Shown here: positions 8,852-17,609 of the stretch, in pieces | Layout: the number at the start of each line of letters is the position of its first letter | Position numbering within the stretch: position 1 is the stretch's first letter | Source: Planococcus sp. MSAK28401 | GTDB lineage: Bacteria > Bacillota > Bacilli > Bacillales_A > Planococcaceae | Reading direction: 5' to 3' | Length of the DNA stretch: 64,000 nt | Assembly: GCF_018283455.1 (NCBI RefSeq) | Contig: NZ_JAAMTH010000001.1 | Span: 343,001 to 407,000, forward strand | The notes under the pieces: generated by a model | The model's database searches: none | Seen by the model: only the letters and a program-made list of their open reading frames with translations | What the model was told of the DNA's origin: nothing | Program-made: the position numbers and the translations under genes

Positions 8852-9822
8852 ACGACGTCCGACAAGCCGAAACCCAAAAGCTCTTTAACGCACTTGGGTT
8901 GAAACTCGTGAAGCACCCCTTGCCGTTTAGGCTAAACCACGTCAATTGCTTCATGGCAAAAGGGGAGAAAGCCTGGACGATTATCGATACCGGATTGAAC
9001 AATGACGTATCAAGAGAGTTGTGGAAGCAGGAAATCGGGAATGATAAGGTGGAGCAGATTCTGCTGACCCATTATCATCCGGATCATTTTGGCTATTCAG
9101 GCGGCTTGCAGCAAAAGACCGGCGCACGGCTGTCGATGAGCAAAATCGATGCGGATGCAGGTATGAAATCCTGGGATGATGCATTTTTGAATGCCTTGCC
9201 AGGCTATTACAAGGCAGCGGGCATCCCACAGGAAGCGGCTCAGGAAATGGCGGACAACACGAGAGCTTTCCAACCGCTTATTTCCCCGCTGCCGAAAGTA
9301 AATCATTATTTCGAAGAAAGAGAGAAAATCTGCATCGGCCGCTTTGAATACGAAGTGCTGTTCGTGCCAGGACATTCGGATGGCATGGTGTGTTTTTATC
9401 AACGCGAGCACAATGCGCTATTGGCGGCGGACCATATTTTGCCGCGTATCACGCCGAATATTTCCTATTGGTTTCACGGCGACCCGAATCCGCTTCTGAC
9501 GTATATGCATTCTTTGGAGAAAATCCGTGAACTGGATGTGGAGTGGGTCATCCCATCCCATGGCGAAGCGTTCCAAGGGGCTAGCAAACGAATTGATGAA
9601 TTGCTTGCCCATCACGAAGAACGCTTGGATGCGACTTGGCGGATGCTTGAACAGCCGCTAACGATTTTCGAAGTGCGCGAGCGTTTATTCGACCGGCCGT
9701 TGACGGTCCACGAAATGCGCTTTGCGGTCGGCGAAACTTTGGCCCATCTTGAGTATTTGCGCGCTGAGGGCGGATGCGAACGGGTGATGGAAGCGGAGCG
9801 CTGGATTTATAAACAAACTTAA
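8848..9822 (+). CDS. MBL-fold metallo-hydrolase
   Basis: A 324-residue protein with the metallo-beta-lactamase metal motif THYHPDHFG (HxHxDH, near residue 72), a further FVPGHSDGMV histidine, an AADHILP aspartate and a C-terminal IPSHGEAF histidine, so the dinuclear site looks complete. A C-terminal helical region follows. It is the fourth gene of the operon, overlapping the MDR gene by four bases. In this context a thioesterase-like role on acyl-CoA intermediates is possible, but this is inference only. Confidence 0.87.
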   Translation: MNDVRQAETQKLFNALGLKLVKHPLPFRLNHVNCFMAKGEKAWTIIDTGLNNDVSRELWKQEIGNDKVEQILLTHYHPDHFGYSGGLQQKTGARLSMSKIDADAGMKSWDDAFLNALPGYYKAAGIPQEAAQEMADNTRAFQPLISPLPKVNHYFEEREKICIGRFEYEVLFVPGHSDGMVCFYQREHNALLAADHILPRITPNISYWFHGDPNPLLTYMHSLEKIRELDVEWVIPSHGEAFQGASKRIDELLAHHEERLDATWRMLEQPLTIFEVRERLFDRPLTVHEMRFAVGETLAHLEYLRAEGGCERVMEAERWIYKQT

Positions 9823-9837
9823 AAAGGATGTGTCAGG

Positions 9838-10761
9838 ATGAGAATGTTGATGGTAGGAGCAGGCGGCATCGGAGGTTATTTCGGTGCGCGTTTGTTGGAA
9901 AAAGGAGAAGACGTAACATTTCTGGTTAGGGAAGGACGCAAGAAAAAGATTGAAGAGGGTGGCTTGCGTGTCAACAGCCGGCACGGAGATCTGCATCTAC
10001 AGCCGGCTCTTTTAACAAAAACGATGCAAGCCGAGCCGTTCGATATCATTCTTCTATCGACAAAAGCTTATCAGCTTGAACAAGCTATCGAAGACATCCG
10101 TCCGTTTGTTGGTGAAGAGACAATGATTTTGCCACTATTGAATGGCATCGCCCATGTTGAACAGCTCGTCTCTGCATTCGGGGAAGAGGCGGTGATCGGC
10201 GGCTTATGCTTTATCGAAACCACTATCGGTGAAGACGGATCGATTGTCCAGACGAGCCCGATCCATCAATTGGTTTACGGGGAACGGGGCGGTGAGCGGA
10301 CAGCCCGCATCGACAAATTAAAATCGCATTTCGATGGAACAAAAGCGGAATTTGTTTTGAGTGATGACATCGATCAGGACATGTGGCATAAATATATGTT
10401 CATCACGGCGATGTCCGGCATTACCTCGCTTATGGAATCGCCCATCGGCCCGATTCGCAAGCTGCCGTCTGGCCAATCCGCCATTCAGTCGCTCCTCGAA
10501 GAACTTGAGGCGGTGATGATGGCAATCGACGCGCCGATCAAAAAAGGGATCGCCGCCATCCAGCTCGACAAAGTGAACAGCATGGACGACAGCATGAAAT
10601 CATCGATGCAGCGTGATATGGAGAAAGGCCAAGGCATCGAAGTCGATCACCTGCAAGGGCATCTCATCGAAAAAGCACAGCAAGCCGATGTTCCGGTTCC
10701 GGTGCTTGAAACAGTTTATACGAAATTAAAATTATACGACGACAATAATAAACAGGAATAA
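9838..10761 (+). CDS. 2-dehydropantoate 2-reductase family protein (PanE/ApbA-like)
   Basis: The N-terminal Rossmann domain shows VGAGGIGGYFGARL, and the C-terminal helical domain has HKYMFITAMSGITSLM with the lysine expected near residue 180 and the PIKKGIAAIQLDKV / SSMQRDMEKGQGIEVDHLQG segment typical of ketopantoate reductases. The family reduces ketopantoate with NADPH for pantothenate synthesis, but paralogues such as this one, placed last in a degradative operon without panB/panC, often have another 2-oxoacid substrate. The SD AAAGGATG lies upstream. Confidence 0.85.
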   Translation: MRMLMVGAGGIGGYFGARLLEKGEDVTFLVREGRKKKIEEGGLRVNSRHGDLHLQPALLTKTMQAEPFDIILLSTKAYQLEQAIEDIRPFVGEETMILPLLNGIAHVEQLVSAFGEEAVIGGLCFIETTIGEDGSIVQTSPIHQLVYGERGGERTARIDKLKSHFDGTKAEFVLSDDIDQDMWHKYMFITAMSGITSLMESPIGPIRKLPSGQSAIQSLLEELEAVMMAIDAPIKKGIAAIQLDKVNSMDDSMKSSMQRDMEKGQGIEVDHLQGHLIEKAQQADVPVPVLETVYTKLKLYDDNNKQE

Positions 10762-10850
10762 AAAACAGAACATTTACAATATTTAATTAATACTCTATGA
10801 TTGAAGGAGGTATGCAGAAATTTCAAAAAAATAAGAGGGAGTTGGGGAAT

Positions 10851-12593
10851 GTGAATGCAATCGTTTTGGCTGCTGTGGGATTATTTATATTTGTTCTCGG
10901 ATACCGTTTTTATTCCAAGTACATAGCAGAAAAGATTTTCAAGCTGGACCCGAATTACGTAACGCCGGCCCACCGTTATAAAGACGGGGTCGACTTTGTC
11001 CCGACCAATAAGTTCGTCTTATGGGGGCATCATTTTACATCTGTTGCAGGAGCTGCGCCGATTCTTGGACCAGCCATCGCTGTCTATTGGGGCTGGCTGC
11101 CAGCGGTCCTATGGGTCGTCTTCGGTACGGTATTCGCAGCCGGCGTCCATGACTTCGGAACACTGGCGCTTTCGGTGCGCAATAAAGGGCAATCTGTCGG
11201 GACGCTAGCCCACCGTTTGATCGGGCAGCGTGGAAAGATTTTGTTCTTGTTCATCATTTTGATCCTGGTTCTTATGGTCAACGCGGTATTCGCCTGGGTC
11301 ATCGCGAACTTGTTCATCTCATATCCGGCTAGCGTCATTCCGGTATTTATCCAGATTCCACTCGCGGTTTGGATCGGTTATGCGGCTTATAAGAAAAACA
11401 TGAAAATGCTCATCCCTTCTTTGATAGCGCTTGCAATCATGTACGGGACAGCTGTCATTTCCAGCCAAGTGGACTTTTTGCAAATCGACCTTGTCCGCTA
11501 TATGGGCGGGGAAGAAGGTGCCGGCTTGTTCGGTCTTGGGGCCATTTCCAGTGCGTTCTTCATCTGGATTGTCGTGTTGATGATTTACGTCTACATTGCA
11601 TCGACACTGCCGGTGTGGAAACTTCTCCAGCCGCGTGATTTCATCAACTCCCACCAATTGATCGTCGGCCTGGCAATTTTGTATCTGGGCCTATTGTTCA
11701 CGAACCCTGAAATCACGGCTCCGGCAACCAATCCGGGAGCCGATGTTTCCTGGTTCCCATTGCTCTTCATCACCATTGCTTGTGGTGCGATTTCCGGTTT
11801 CCACGGACTCGTTTCTTCGGGTACTTCATCGAAGCAGCTGGATAAAGAAACCGATGCCCGCTTTGTCGGATACTTGGGAGCAGTCGGTGAAGGCGTGCTT
11901 GCCTTGATTTCGATTATCGCCGTCATCACGCTATTTCCAGACCGCGCGGCATTCAGTGCGTCTTATAGCAGCTTTGCAGATGCAAGCGGCGCCGGACTTG
12001 GAAACTTCATCGAAGGAGCGACAGTCCTTGCTTCCGGGTTGATGATTCCGGGATCGGTCGCTTCGACGATCGTATCGATCATCGTTGTTTCCTTCGCTGC
12101 CACAACGCTCGATACATCGGTGCGCCTCATGCGCTATATCATTTCTGAGCTCGGTGTTGAATACAAAGTGCCCCAGCTTGAGAAAAAGCATGTTGCGACG
12201 TCGATTGCGGTGCTTTCGAGTATGGCGTTGGTCATCTTGCCGGAAGGGCCGAACGGATTCGGTTCAGGCGGCTACTTGTTATGGCCATTGTTTGGGACAT
12301 CCAACCAGCTATTGGCTGGAATCAGCTTGCTATTGATTTCGATTTGGCTGCGCAAGCTCGGCAGAAATTACATGATCACCATTATTCCGATGGTATTCTT
12401 GATGTTCATGACGCTATGGGCGATGTTCCAGCAAGTGTTCCTGCAATGGGCTTGGTACAACGAAGGATCGAATACATTGCTGTTCGTCTTCGGGGCCATC
12501 ATTTTCGTCTTTACCTTATGGATTATCTTGACTGCTGCACAGGCGCTCATGAGTAAATCAAATCCTGGATTTTCAGACGAAGATTTGAAATAA
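10851..12593 (+). CDS. cstA: Carbon starvation protein A family transporter (CstA)
   Basis: A polytopic membrane protein (about 580 residues, many hydrophobic segments) of the CstA/BtsT family, which imports peptides or pyruvate. Recognisable stretches are AHRYKDGVDFVPTNKFVL, GHHFTSVAGAAPILGPA, FGTVFAAGVHDFGTLALSVR and FISGFHGLVSSGTSSKQL-like GFHGLVSSGTSSKQ. GTG at 10851 matches the usual N-terminus (VNAIVLAAVGLF) and has GGGAG upstream; an in-frame ATG at 10797 would add 18 atypical residues. It is followed by a terminator-like hairpin, then the cory-CC-star and ArsA-type genes. Confidence 0.92.
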   Translation: MNAIVLAAVGLFIFVLGYRFYSKYIAEKIFKLDPNYVTPAHRYKDGVDFVPTNKFVLWGHHFTSVAGAAPILGPAIAVYWGWLPAVLWVVFGTVFAAGVHDFGTLALSVRNKGQSVGTLAHRLIGQRGKILFLFIILILVLMVNAVFAWVIANLFISYPASVIPVFIQIPLAVWIGYAAYKKNMKMLIPSLIALAIMYGTAVISSQVDFLQIDLVRYMGGEEGAGLFGLGAISSAFFIWIVVLMIYVYIASTLPVWKLLQPRDFINSHQLIVGLAILYLGLLFTNPEITAPATNPGADVSWFPLLFITIACGAISGFHGLVSSGTSSKQLDKETDARFVGYLGAVGEGVLALISIIAVITLFPDRAAFSASYSSFADASGAGLGNFIEGATVLASGLMIPGSVASTIVSIIVVSFAATTLDTSVRLMRYIISELGVEYKVPQLEKKHVATSIAVLSSMALVILPEGPNGFGSGGYLLWPLFGTSNQLLAGISLLLISIWLRKLGRNYMITIIPMVFLMFMTLWAMFQQVFLQWAWYNEGSNTLLFVFGAIIFVFTLWIILTAAQALMSKSNPGFSDEDLK

Positions 12594-12660
12594 TGGCTTT
12601 ACAGAAAGTTACAGTAAGCCTGCTGCCAATCAAACGTCCATTATTATAGTAGGAAATGCC

Positions 12661-12696
12661 AAGGGATCATATTCATGTGATCCCTTGTACTTTTTT
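12661..12696 (+). terminator. Hairpin-T-run between cstA and cory-CC-star genes
   Basis: The perfect 9-bp stem AAGGGATCA/TGATCCCTT (12661-12669, 12678-12686) is followed by TTTTTT. It would end or attenuate cstA transcription before the downstream genes. Confidence 0.8.
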
Positions 12697-12713
12697 CAGG
12701 AAGAGGTGCTGTG

Positions 12714-12977
12714 ATGCCGATCGGCGATAAGCTGAAACAACTGATTAACTGGTATGAAGCTGTCCTGGAACACCCTCACCGAACGGAAATTGCCCGGGAA
12801 CTCCGCAGCGAAGATGATTTATTCCTGTTGATGCTGTATTCGGAAATGCTCGGCATCCCGAATCCGGTCTATTACTACACGCTCGAGCTGTATCCGTACA
12901 TGATCGAGGAATTTCACGACTGGCATTTGCGCATGGGCATGGAAAAATCCCCATTGTCTGGAATCCGCTGCTGCTGA
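12714..12977 (+). CDS. Cory-CC-star family small protein
   Basis: An 87-residue acidic, aromatic-rich protein ending in Arg-Cys-Cys-stop (GIRCC), the feature that names the cory-CC-star family. Such proteins are found beside CstA transporters and ArsA/GET3-type ATPases, exactly the arrangement here. The central LPYSEMLGIPNPVYYYT-like region (MLYSEMLGIPNPVYYYTLEL) is distinctive. ATG at 12714 is preferred over the GTG at 12711 because GAGGTG (12703-12708) gives better spacing. The function is unknown; the terminal cysteine pair suggests metal or redox chemistry or presentation to the ATPase, which is speculative. Confidence 0.8.
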   Translation: MPIGDKLKQLINWYEAVLEHPHRTEIARELRSEDDLFLLMLYSEMLGIPNPVYYYTLELYPYMIEEFHDWHLRMGMEKSPLSGIRCC

Positions 12978-13001
12978 CTTTTAATGAAACGAGGGAACCC
13001 A

Positions 13002-13943
13002 ATGGACGTGCTATCGAAGAGCATCATTTTTGTCGGAGGCAAAGGCGGTGTCGGTAAATCGACATCCGCTGCAGCCATCGCATGGCAATCCGCAAAAGCT
13101 GGACATAAGACTTTGCTGGTCTCCACAGACCCCGCACATAATGTCGGGGACATCTTCAACGAACAAATCGGCGGCCGTACAAAAGAAATCGCCGACAATT
13201 TATACGCGCTTGAAATAGATCCTGAAATCGAGACGGAAAATTACATCAAAGGCGTCAAAAACAATATTCGCGGAACGGTCCACACGAGCATGATGGAAGA
13301 AGTGAATCGCCAGCTCGATACGGCAAAAGCCTCTCCTGGTGCGGACGAAGCGGCGCTCTTTGATAAACTGATCCATATCATCCTCGAGGAGCGTCAGCAT
13401 TTCGATAAGTTGGTATTTGATACGGCGCCGACAGGGCACACGATCCGGCTGCTATCGCTGCCGGAACTGATGGGCGTCTGGATTGAAGGCTTGCTCGACA
13501 AGCGCCGCAAGACCAACGAGAATTATACGGCGCTGTTGAATGATGGCGAGCCGAGAGAAGATCCGATCTATGACGTCTTGCGCGAGCGCCAGGAACGCTT
13601 TTCAAAAGCCCGGGATATCTTACTCGACGCCAAGCAAACCGGTTTTGTTTTCGTCTTGAACCCCGAGCGCCTGCCGATTTTGGAGACAAAAAAAGCATTG
13701 GAGCTCTTGGATAAATACCATCTACACGTGAAAACCCTAATCATCAATAAAGTGCTCCCGGAACAAGTGGAAGGCGCATTTTTCCAGGAACGTAAAAAGC
13801 ACGAAACCAAGTATATGGATATGATCAAAGAAACATTTCCGAAACAGCAGCTATTGTATATTCCGCTGTTTTCGCAAGACATCATCAGCAAGCAACAGCT
13901 TGAACAATTCAGCCAACACTTTCAGGAGGGTGACGTAATTTGA
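13002..13943 (+). CDS. ArsA/GET3 (TRC40) family ATPase
   Basis: A deviant Walker A P-loop, GGKGGVGKSTSAAA, lies near residue 11, followed by a switch I-like STDPAHNVGD and switch II-like DTAPTGHTIRLL, the hallmarks of ArsA/GET3 ATPases. It is about 313 residues, a single ATPase half as in GET3, unlike two-domain ArsA. No arsB or arsR is nearby, so arsenite export is unlikely. Its position directly after the cory-CC-star gene and cstA suggests it energises or chaperones a membrane function linked to CstA. ATG at 13002 has GAGGG upstream; the ATG at 12984 lacks an SD. Confidence 0.9.
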   Translation: MDVLSKSIIFVGGKGGVGKSTSAAAIAWQSAKAGHKTLLVSTDPAHNVGDIFNEQIGGRTKEIADNLYALEIDPEIETENYIKGVKNNIRGTVHTSMMEEVNRQLDTAKASPGADEAALFDKLIHIILEERQHFDKLVFDTAPTGHTIRLLSLPELMGVWIEGLLDKRRKTNENYTALLNDGEPREDPIYDVLRERQERFSKARDILLDAKQTGFVFVLNPERLPILETKKALELLDKYHLHVKTLIINKVLPEQVEGAFFQERKKHETKYMDMIKETFPKQQLLYIPLFSQDIISKQQLEQFSQHFQEGDVI

Positions 13944-14923
13944 AAGCATTCGTGATGGAAGCAGGACAATATAAACTAAAAGATATGCCGGAACCAACAG
14001 CGCAGCCAGGAGAAGTGGTCGTGAAAATCCGCGACGCAGGCGTTAACCGCCGAGATCTCGGCCTGTTGAAACGTTACGGGGATAACCCGGAAGCGTTGAT
14101 CATCGGGTCAGACGGAGTGGGTATTGTCGAATCGCTCGGCGAAGGTGTGACGGCTGTTGAAGTGGGCGATGAAGTGGTCATCAATCCGGGTCTTCGCTGG
14201 GCACAAAACAGCGATGCGCCACCGGAAGGCTTCGATATTCTCGGTATGCCGGACCATGGGACATTCGCAGAGAAAATCGCCATTTCCGCAGAACAGCTGG
14301 AGAAAAAGCCAGCGCATTTGTCATGGGAAGAAGCAGGCGGGCTCGCCTTGCCTGCTTTGACTGGCTACCGCGCGTTGTTCACGAAAGGGCAATTGAAAAA
14401 AGGCGATACCTTGTTCATTCCAGGCGCTGGCAGCGGTGTCGCGACCTTTTTGATTCAATTTGCGAAAAACGCCGGTGCGACGGTAATCGTCACATCCAGA
14501 AGTGAAGACAAACTTGCCCAGGCGAAAGAAATCGGCGCGGATATCGCCATTCCGACCGATAGCGATTGGGTCAAGGAGCTCGAAGGCCAGACGATTGACC
14601 TTGTCATCGACAGCGTCGGCGGAGCTACCTTCAACCGTTCACTTGAGGTATTGAAAAAGGGCGGGCGCATCGTCATTTTCGGGGCGACCACCGCGGATAA
14701 TGTCGATTTCAATTTGCGCAGCTTTTTCTATGGTCAATATCAATTATTCGGTTCAACGATGGGCAGCCGCGAAGAATTGCGCAACATGATCCAGCATATC
14801 GAAAAGCACGATACCCATCCTGTCGTCGACCGCGTCTTCGCATTAGAAAAAGCGCAAGAAGCATTTGATTATTTGGCGGAAGGCAAGCAGTTCGGTAAAG
14901 TAGTTTTGCGTGCTTCCGAATAA
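13940..14923 (+). CDS. Zinc-binding-family MDR alcohol dehydrogenase-like protein
   Basis: A 327-residue medium-chain dehydrogenase. The N-terminal domain has VKIRDAGVNRRDLGLLKRYG and IIGSDGVGIVE; the Rossmann domain has LFIPGAGSGVATFLIQFAKNAG. Classical catalytic zinc ligands (Cys/His-Glu) are not evident, pointing to a quinone-reductase-like subgroup. It starts with TTG overlapping the ATPase stop by four bases (TTGA) behind AGGAGGG, so it is translationally coupled to the ATPase gene. Confidence 0.88.
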   Translation: MKAFVMEAGQYKLKDMPEPTAQPGEVVVKIRDAGVNRRDLGLLKRYGDNPEALIIGSDGVGIVESLGEGVTAVEVGDEVVINPGLRWAQNSDAPPEGFDILGMPDHGTFAEKIAISAEQLEKKPAHLSWEEAGGLALPALTGYRALFTKGQLKKGDTLFIPGAGSGVATFLIQFAKNAGATVIVTSRSEDKLAQAKEIGADIAIPTDSDWVKELEGQTIDLVIDSVGGATFNRSLEVLKKGGRIVIFGATTADNVDFNLRSFFYGQYQLFGSTMGSREELRNMIQHIEKHDTHPVVDRVFALEKAQEAFDYLAEGKQFGKVVLRASE

Positions 14924-14992
14924 AAAATGAAACTTTTTTGATCATCAGCCGTATATAAGGATAAGAAAGCAAATTGACTGGAGGTCATTTTA

Positions 14993-15313
14993 ATGGAGAA
15001 AACCGGGTTAAAAATACTCGTCCACGCCAGTGCGTTTTTCGCTCCGTTCCTTGTCCCGGTGATCGTCTTTTTCGTCGCTATGCTTGTGACGGACGACCAA
15101 GAACTGAAGAAATTATCGATTCAAGCCTTGCTGTTCCAATTGGTCATGGGAGCATTGCTCTTCGCCTCGACCTTGTTGACGGCCGTATTGATCGGATTCC
15201 CGCTCTTGCTATTGTTCGGCGCTATCGGAATCATCGTGCCGATTATGGCGATCATCAAAGCTTTGAAAAACGAGCCATACGATTACCCAATTGTCGGTGC
15301 ATGGTACCAATAA
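14993..15313 (+). CDS. DUF4870 domain small membrane protein
   Basis: A 106-residue protein with three hydrophobic helices (about 8-32, 42-66 and 68-90). The first helix begins HASAFFAPFLVPVIVF, and the tail is short and polar. The pattern matches the DUF4870 (YtcA/TM2-like) family of unknown function. The SD TGGAGGTC lies before the ATG. It is followed by a strong terminator and then the first composite noncoding repeat element. Confidence 0.75.
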   Translation: MEKTGLKILVHASAFFAPFLVPVIVFFVAMLVTDDQELKKLSIQALLFQLVMGALLFASTLLTAVLIGFPLLLLFGAIGIIVPIMAIIKALKNEPYDYPIVGAWYQ

Positions 15314-15333
15314 TGGAATAGAAGCAGCACCAC

Positions 15334-15367
15334 AAAACCCGCCGAGAATTTTATCCGGCGGGTTTTT
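15334..15367 (+). terminator. Terminator of DUF4870 gene
   Basis: ACCCGCCG (15337-15344) pairs with CGGCGGGT (15356-15363), with flanking A and T runs. Confidence 0.88.
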
Positions 15368-15744
15368 GTGTGGAATCAAGTATGTGAAGTGGTAGAGAGT
15401 ATAATAAATTCCAATTGAGGCAGTTCTGGATGTCTAAATATTTTATTTGTAAGACTACGCTGCAGGGGCACGCTTGCCGGGGGGCGGGCGTCGAACCCTT
15501 GCGGCAAGCCGCATAGGTTTCGCCAGTCCCGCGCGGTCCCCCAGGCGTCGGCCCCTTCCGCTTCGTCTCTCGAATTAAAGTGGGAGAACGTTCTTCGCTC
15601 TATTTAACGTGAAGTGTGGAAATGCATCATATTCTGTGGCTTGCTTCAATCAGGTCAAAGAATGAAGTGTCGTGAGTTTCCATCTACTAAACAAAATAAC
15701 AAGCTGTCTGATTGGAGCATTACATGACCAGACGCTGCGTCTCG

Positions 15745-16029
15745 GGAAGCGATTCCTCCACTAGTCGCTACCTAATATAGAAGCAGATACGATTAAACAA
15801 TCTACAGACAATGAAATTTCTCAGCTGCCGGCGCCCGGGGTGAGCCGATGCAGTAAGAGAAAAGCTGCACCCAATAGTCGTATGAAACGGCTTGCTCAAT
15901 TTACTTTCGCCAATTCATTACTGCCAAAGGCCAACCCAAAGCAAGGCAGCGAAAATTACCAAGAAGAAAAATAGAACAGGGGAACAACGCCGCTCGCAAA
16001 CTCCAACTATCCTGCACACGCCCGATCCT
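15745..16029 (+). repeat. Hairpin unit A (diverged, with enlarged loop)
   Basis: It begins with a GGAAGCGATTCC box and carries the conserved helices in altered form: outer GCTGCC/GGCAGC, middle GGGTGAGCC/GGCCAACCC and inner GCAGTAA/TTACTGC, with about 60 extra bases in the terminal loop. Two of the helices show compensatory changes relative to the other units. Confidence 0.7.
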
Positions 16030-16268
16030 GAAAGTGATTTCCCCACTAGCCGGCAACTGAATATAAAAGTAGATTCCTTTTAAACACCCTCATCTCAACG
16101 AAATCTCTAAGCCGCCGAGTGACACGGGTGAGCCGACGCAATGAGACAGGCGTTCTTCCTGGCTTATTGCGGGAGGCCAACCCAAAGCAAGGCGGCGAAT
16201 ACCAAAATGAAGTTCAATTCAATATTCAGCAATGTAGCTACAAGAAAACTTTCGCTATCAAGTCCAGC
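16030..16268 (+). repeat. Hairpin unit B
   Basis: It begins GAAAGTGATTTCCCCACTAG and has GCCGCC/GGCGGC, GGGTGAGCC/GGCCAACCC, GCAATGAG/CTTATTGC and CAGG/CCTG helices around a seven-base CGTTCTT loop. It ends shortly before the ytoQ terminator. Confidence 0.75.
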
Positions 16269-16320
16269 TGAGCGTGACCGCCAAGCATCTTTAACTTTCC
16301 ATCATTCAAATTCACCAACA

Positions 16321-16355
16321 AAAAAAGTGCAACGGCCTGAGCCGCTGCACTTTTT
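16321..16355 (-). terminator. Terminator of the interrupted ytoQ gene
   Basis: GTGCA-CGGC pairs with GCCG-TGCAC around a CTGA loop, with A and T runs on both sides. It sits two bases after the ytoQ stop codon. Confidence 0.85.
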
Positions 16356-16458
16356 GTTATTCGAAAATATAAGACAAAGCTTTGATCGCCTGGTCGCAGG
16401 TTTCGACGGTGGCGTTTGCTTTGAACTGACCCGGTAATTTGAGACATTAGAAAAAGCA

Positions 16459-17310
16459 CTAGGCTGCCATTGTCCGATACTCAATCGGGGAATGGCAGTT
16501 TAATTTTTGGAACGGTCGGATGTAGTTGTAATAATACATGTAATCTTCTGTTTTTTGTTGTACAATGGCATTGGTTAGGTGCACCCTTTCTAGGGTGTAG
16601 AATTCTTCCGACTTTAGCGAGGAGTGGAAGGATTCGATGACGGCGTTATCAAAGCAGTTTCCTTTGCGGGACATGCTGGTGATAATGCCGTTTTCTTTTG
16701 TCGCCAGTTGGAATGCACGCGATGTGTACTGAGCCCCTTGGTCACTGTGCAGAATGATTCCGGCGGTGTTCCGTTTCCGGCAAGCAATCTCCAGGGTATC
16801 CAACACGAGCTGGGCATTCTGAGTGTCACTGACTTTGTAAGCAATCACTTCGTTGTTATACAAGTCCAGAATGGTCGACAAATAAAGCATGCTTTCCCCG
16901 AAGGGAAGATACGTAATATCCGTCACCCATTTTTGATTGGGGGCGTCCGCTTTGAAATTCTGTTCCAACAGGTTTGGCACCACCAAGTGCGTCTCACCGG
17001 TCATCTTCTTCGCTCGCTTGGGTTTCACCCGGCACTGGCTGTTGTATTTCTGCATGATGCGCTGCACCGTCTTCCGATTGACAAGGATGCCGGCATTTTT
17101 TAACAACCCTTTCACCGTCCGGTGACCTGCCCGAAATTTCAGCTGTTCACAGATTGCGATAATCTCTTTCTCCAATTCCGTTTTGCCGAATTTTTTCTGG
17201 CGCCACCGGTAATAAGTAGGGCGAGGGACGCCCATGCATTTACAGATCATCGTGATGGAATATTTCTCTTTGAACAATTCCACCAGTTTTAGGAAGAGGG
17301 GCGGTTCCAC
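16459..17310 (-). CDS. IS3-family transposase OrfB (DDE integrase)
   Basis: Holds the catalytic rve domain: first Asp in WVTDITYLPFG, second Asp in ILHSDQGAQYTS, and Glu in GNCFDNAVIESFHSSLKSEE, with an HTH_21 region before it (RTVKGLLKNAGILVNRKTVQ). Its frame lies -1 relative to OrfA and overlaps it by 22 bases near an AAAGGGGG run, so an OrfAB fusion by -1 frameshifting is expected, as is usual for the IS3 family. An independent GTG start at 17310 is also possible. Confidence 0.93.
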   Translation of the reverse strand: MEPPLFLKLVELFKEKYSITMICKCMGVPRPTYYRWRQKKFGKTELEKEIIAICEQLKFRAGHRTVKGLLKNAGILVNRKTVQRIMQKYNSQCRVKPKRAKKMTGETHLVVPNLLEQNFKADAPNQKWVTDITYLPFGESMLYLSTILDLYNNEVIAYKVSDTQNAQLVLDTLEIACRKRNTAGIILHSDQGAQYTSRAFQLATKENGIITSMSRKGNCFDNAVIESFHSSLKSEEFYTLERVHLTNAIVQQKTEDYMYYYNYIRPFQKLNCHSPIEYRTMAA

Positions 17311-17609
17311 CCCCTTTCCAGTTCCCGGTACTTTCCCATCAGTTCTTCTTTGATTTCGTAATACAGCACCTTTTTCCTTAGCTCTTCCACCTCACTCAAC
17401 TTCTTCTCATAAGCGTATTGTTTCCCCACACCTTGTGCGAGCCGATGGAGCTCGTCTTTCTGGTACCACTGCATCCACCTCTTAATTTGCGTCACACTTT
17501 TAATTTGGTGAATCTCCATGATCTCGGCGTTGGTGTAGTCCCCACTCAATTTCATCTCGATGACCTCTAGTTTGATTTCCTCCGGATAGAATCGCTTTTT
17601 TGAACCCAT
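17289..17609 (-). CDS. IS3-family transposase OrfA (helix-turn-helix)
   Basis: A 106-residue DNA-binding subunit with an HTH region (EEIKLEVIEMKLSGDYTNAE, then IMEIHQIKSVTQIKRWM) and a coiled-coil-like tail (KKLSEVEELRKKVLYYE). ATG at 17609 was chosen because GGAGGTG lies about nine bases upstream; a longer in-frame reading to 17678 runs toward the IS end and lacks an SD. It ends inside OrfB. Confidence 0.88.
   Translation of the reverse strand: MGSKKRFYPEEIKLEVIEMKLSGDYTNAEIMEIHQIKSVTQIKRWMQWYQKDELHRLAQGVGKQYAYEKKLSEVEELRKKVLYYEIKEELMGKYRELERGWNRPSS

Larger units (their letters stand above)
15451..16268 (+). repeat. Composite noncoding repeat element, copy 1 (GC module + linker + two hairpin units)
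   Basis: This stretch has no credible gene. It contains a GC-rich module (15451-15572), a linker with the conserved segment near 15618-15650 (GCATCAT..TTCT.T.GCTTGCTTCAA), and two consecutive copies of the hairpin-bearing unit (15745-16029 and 16030-16268). The same three parts in the same order occur at 59615-60250 and, on the other strand, at 32170-33682. It lies between the terminators of the DUF4870 gene and ytoQ, which converge. Confidence 0.75.

Noticed and set aside
13002..13943. Arsenite-pump ATPase (arsA) function
   Set aside because: The ATPase has a single domain and no arsB, arsD or arsR is nearby; the cory-CC-star and cstA context suggests another role.
15451..15572. rRNA or tRNA fragments in the GC-rich modules
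   Set aside because: No tRNA cloverleaf, T-loop or conserved rRNA motif could be seen; the modules pair with themselves end to end.
16141..16437. 98-residue frame on the plus strand near the IS end
   Set aside because: It crosses the hairpin unit, the ytoQ terminator and the ytoQ C-terminus on the opposite strand; the true content there is the ytoQ tail.
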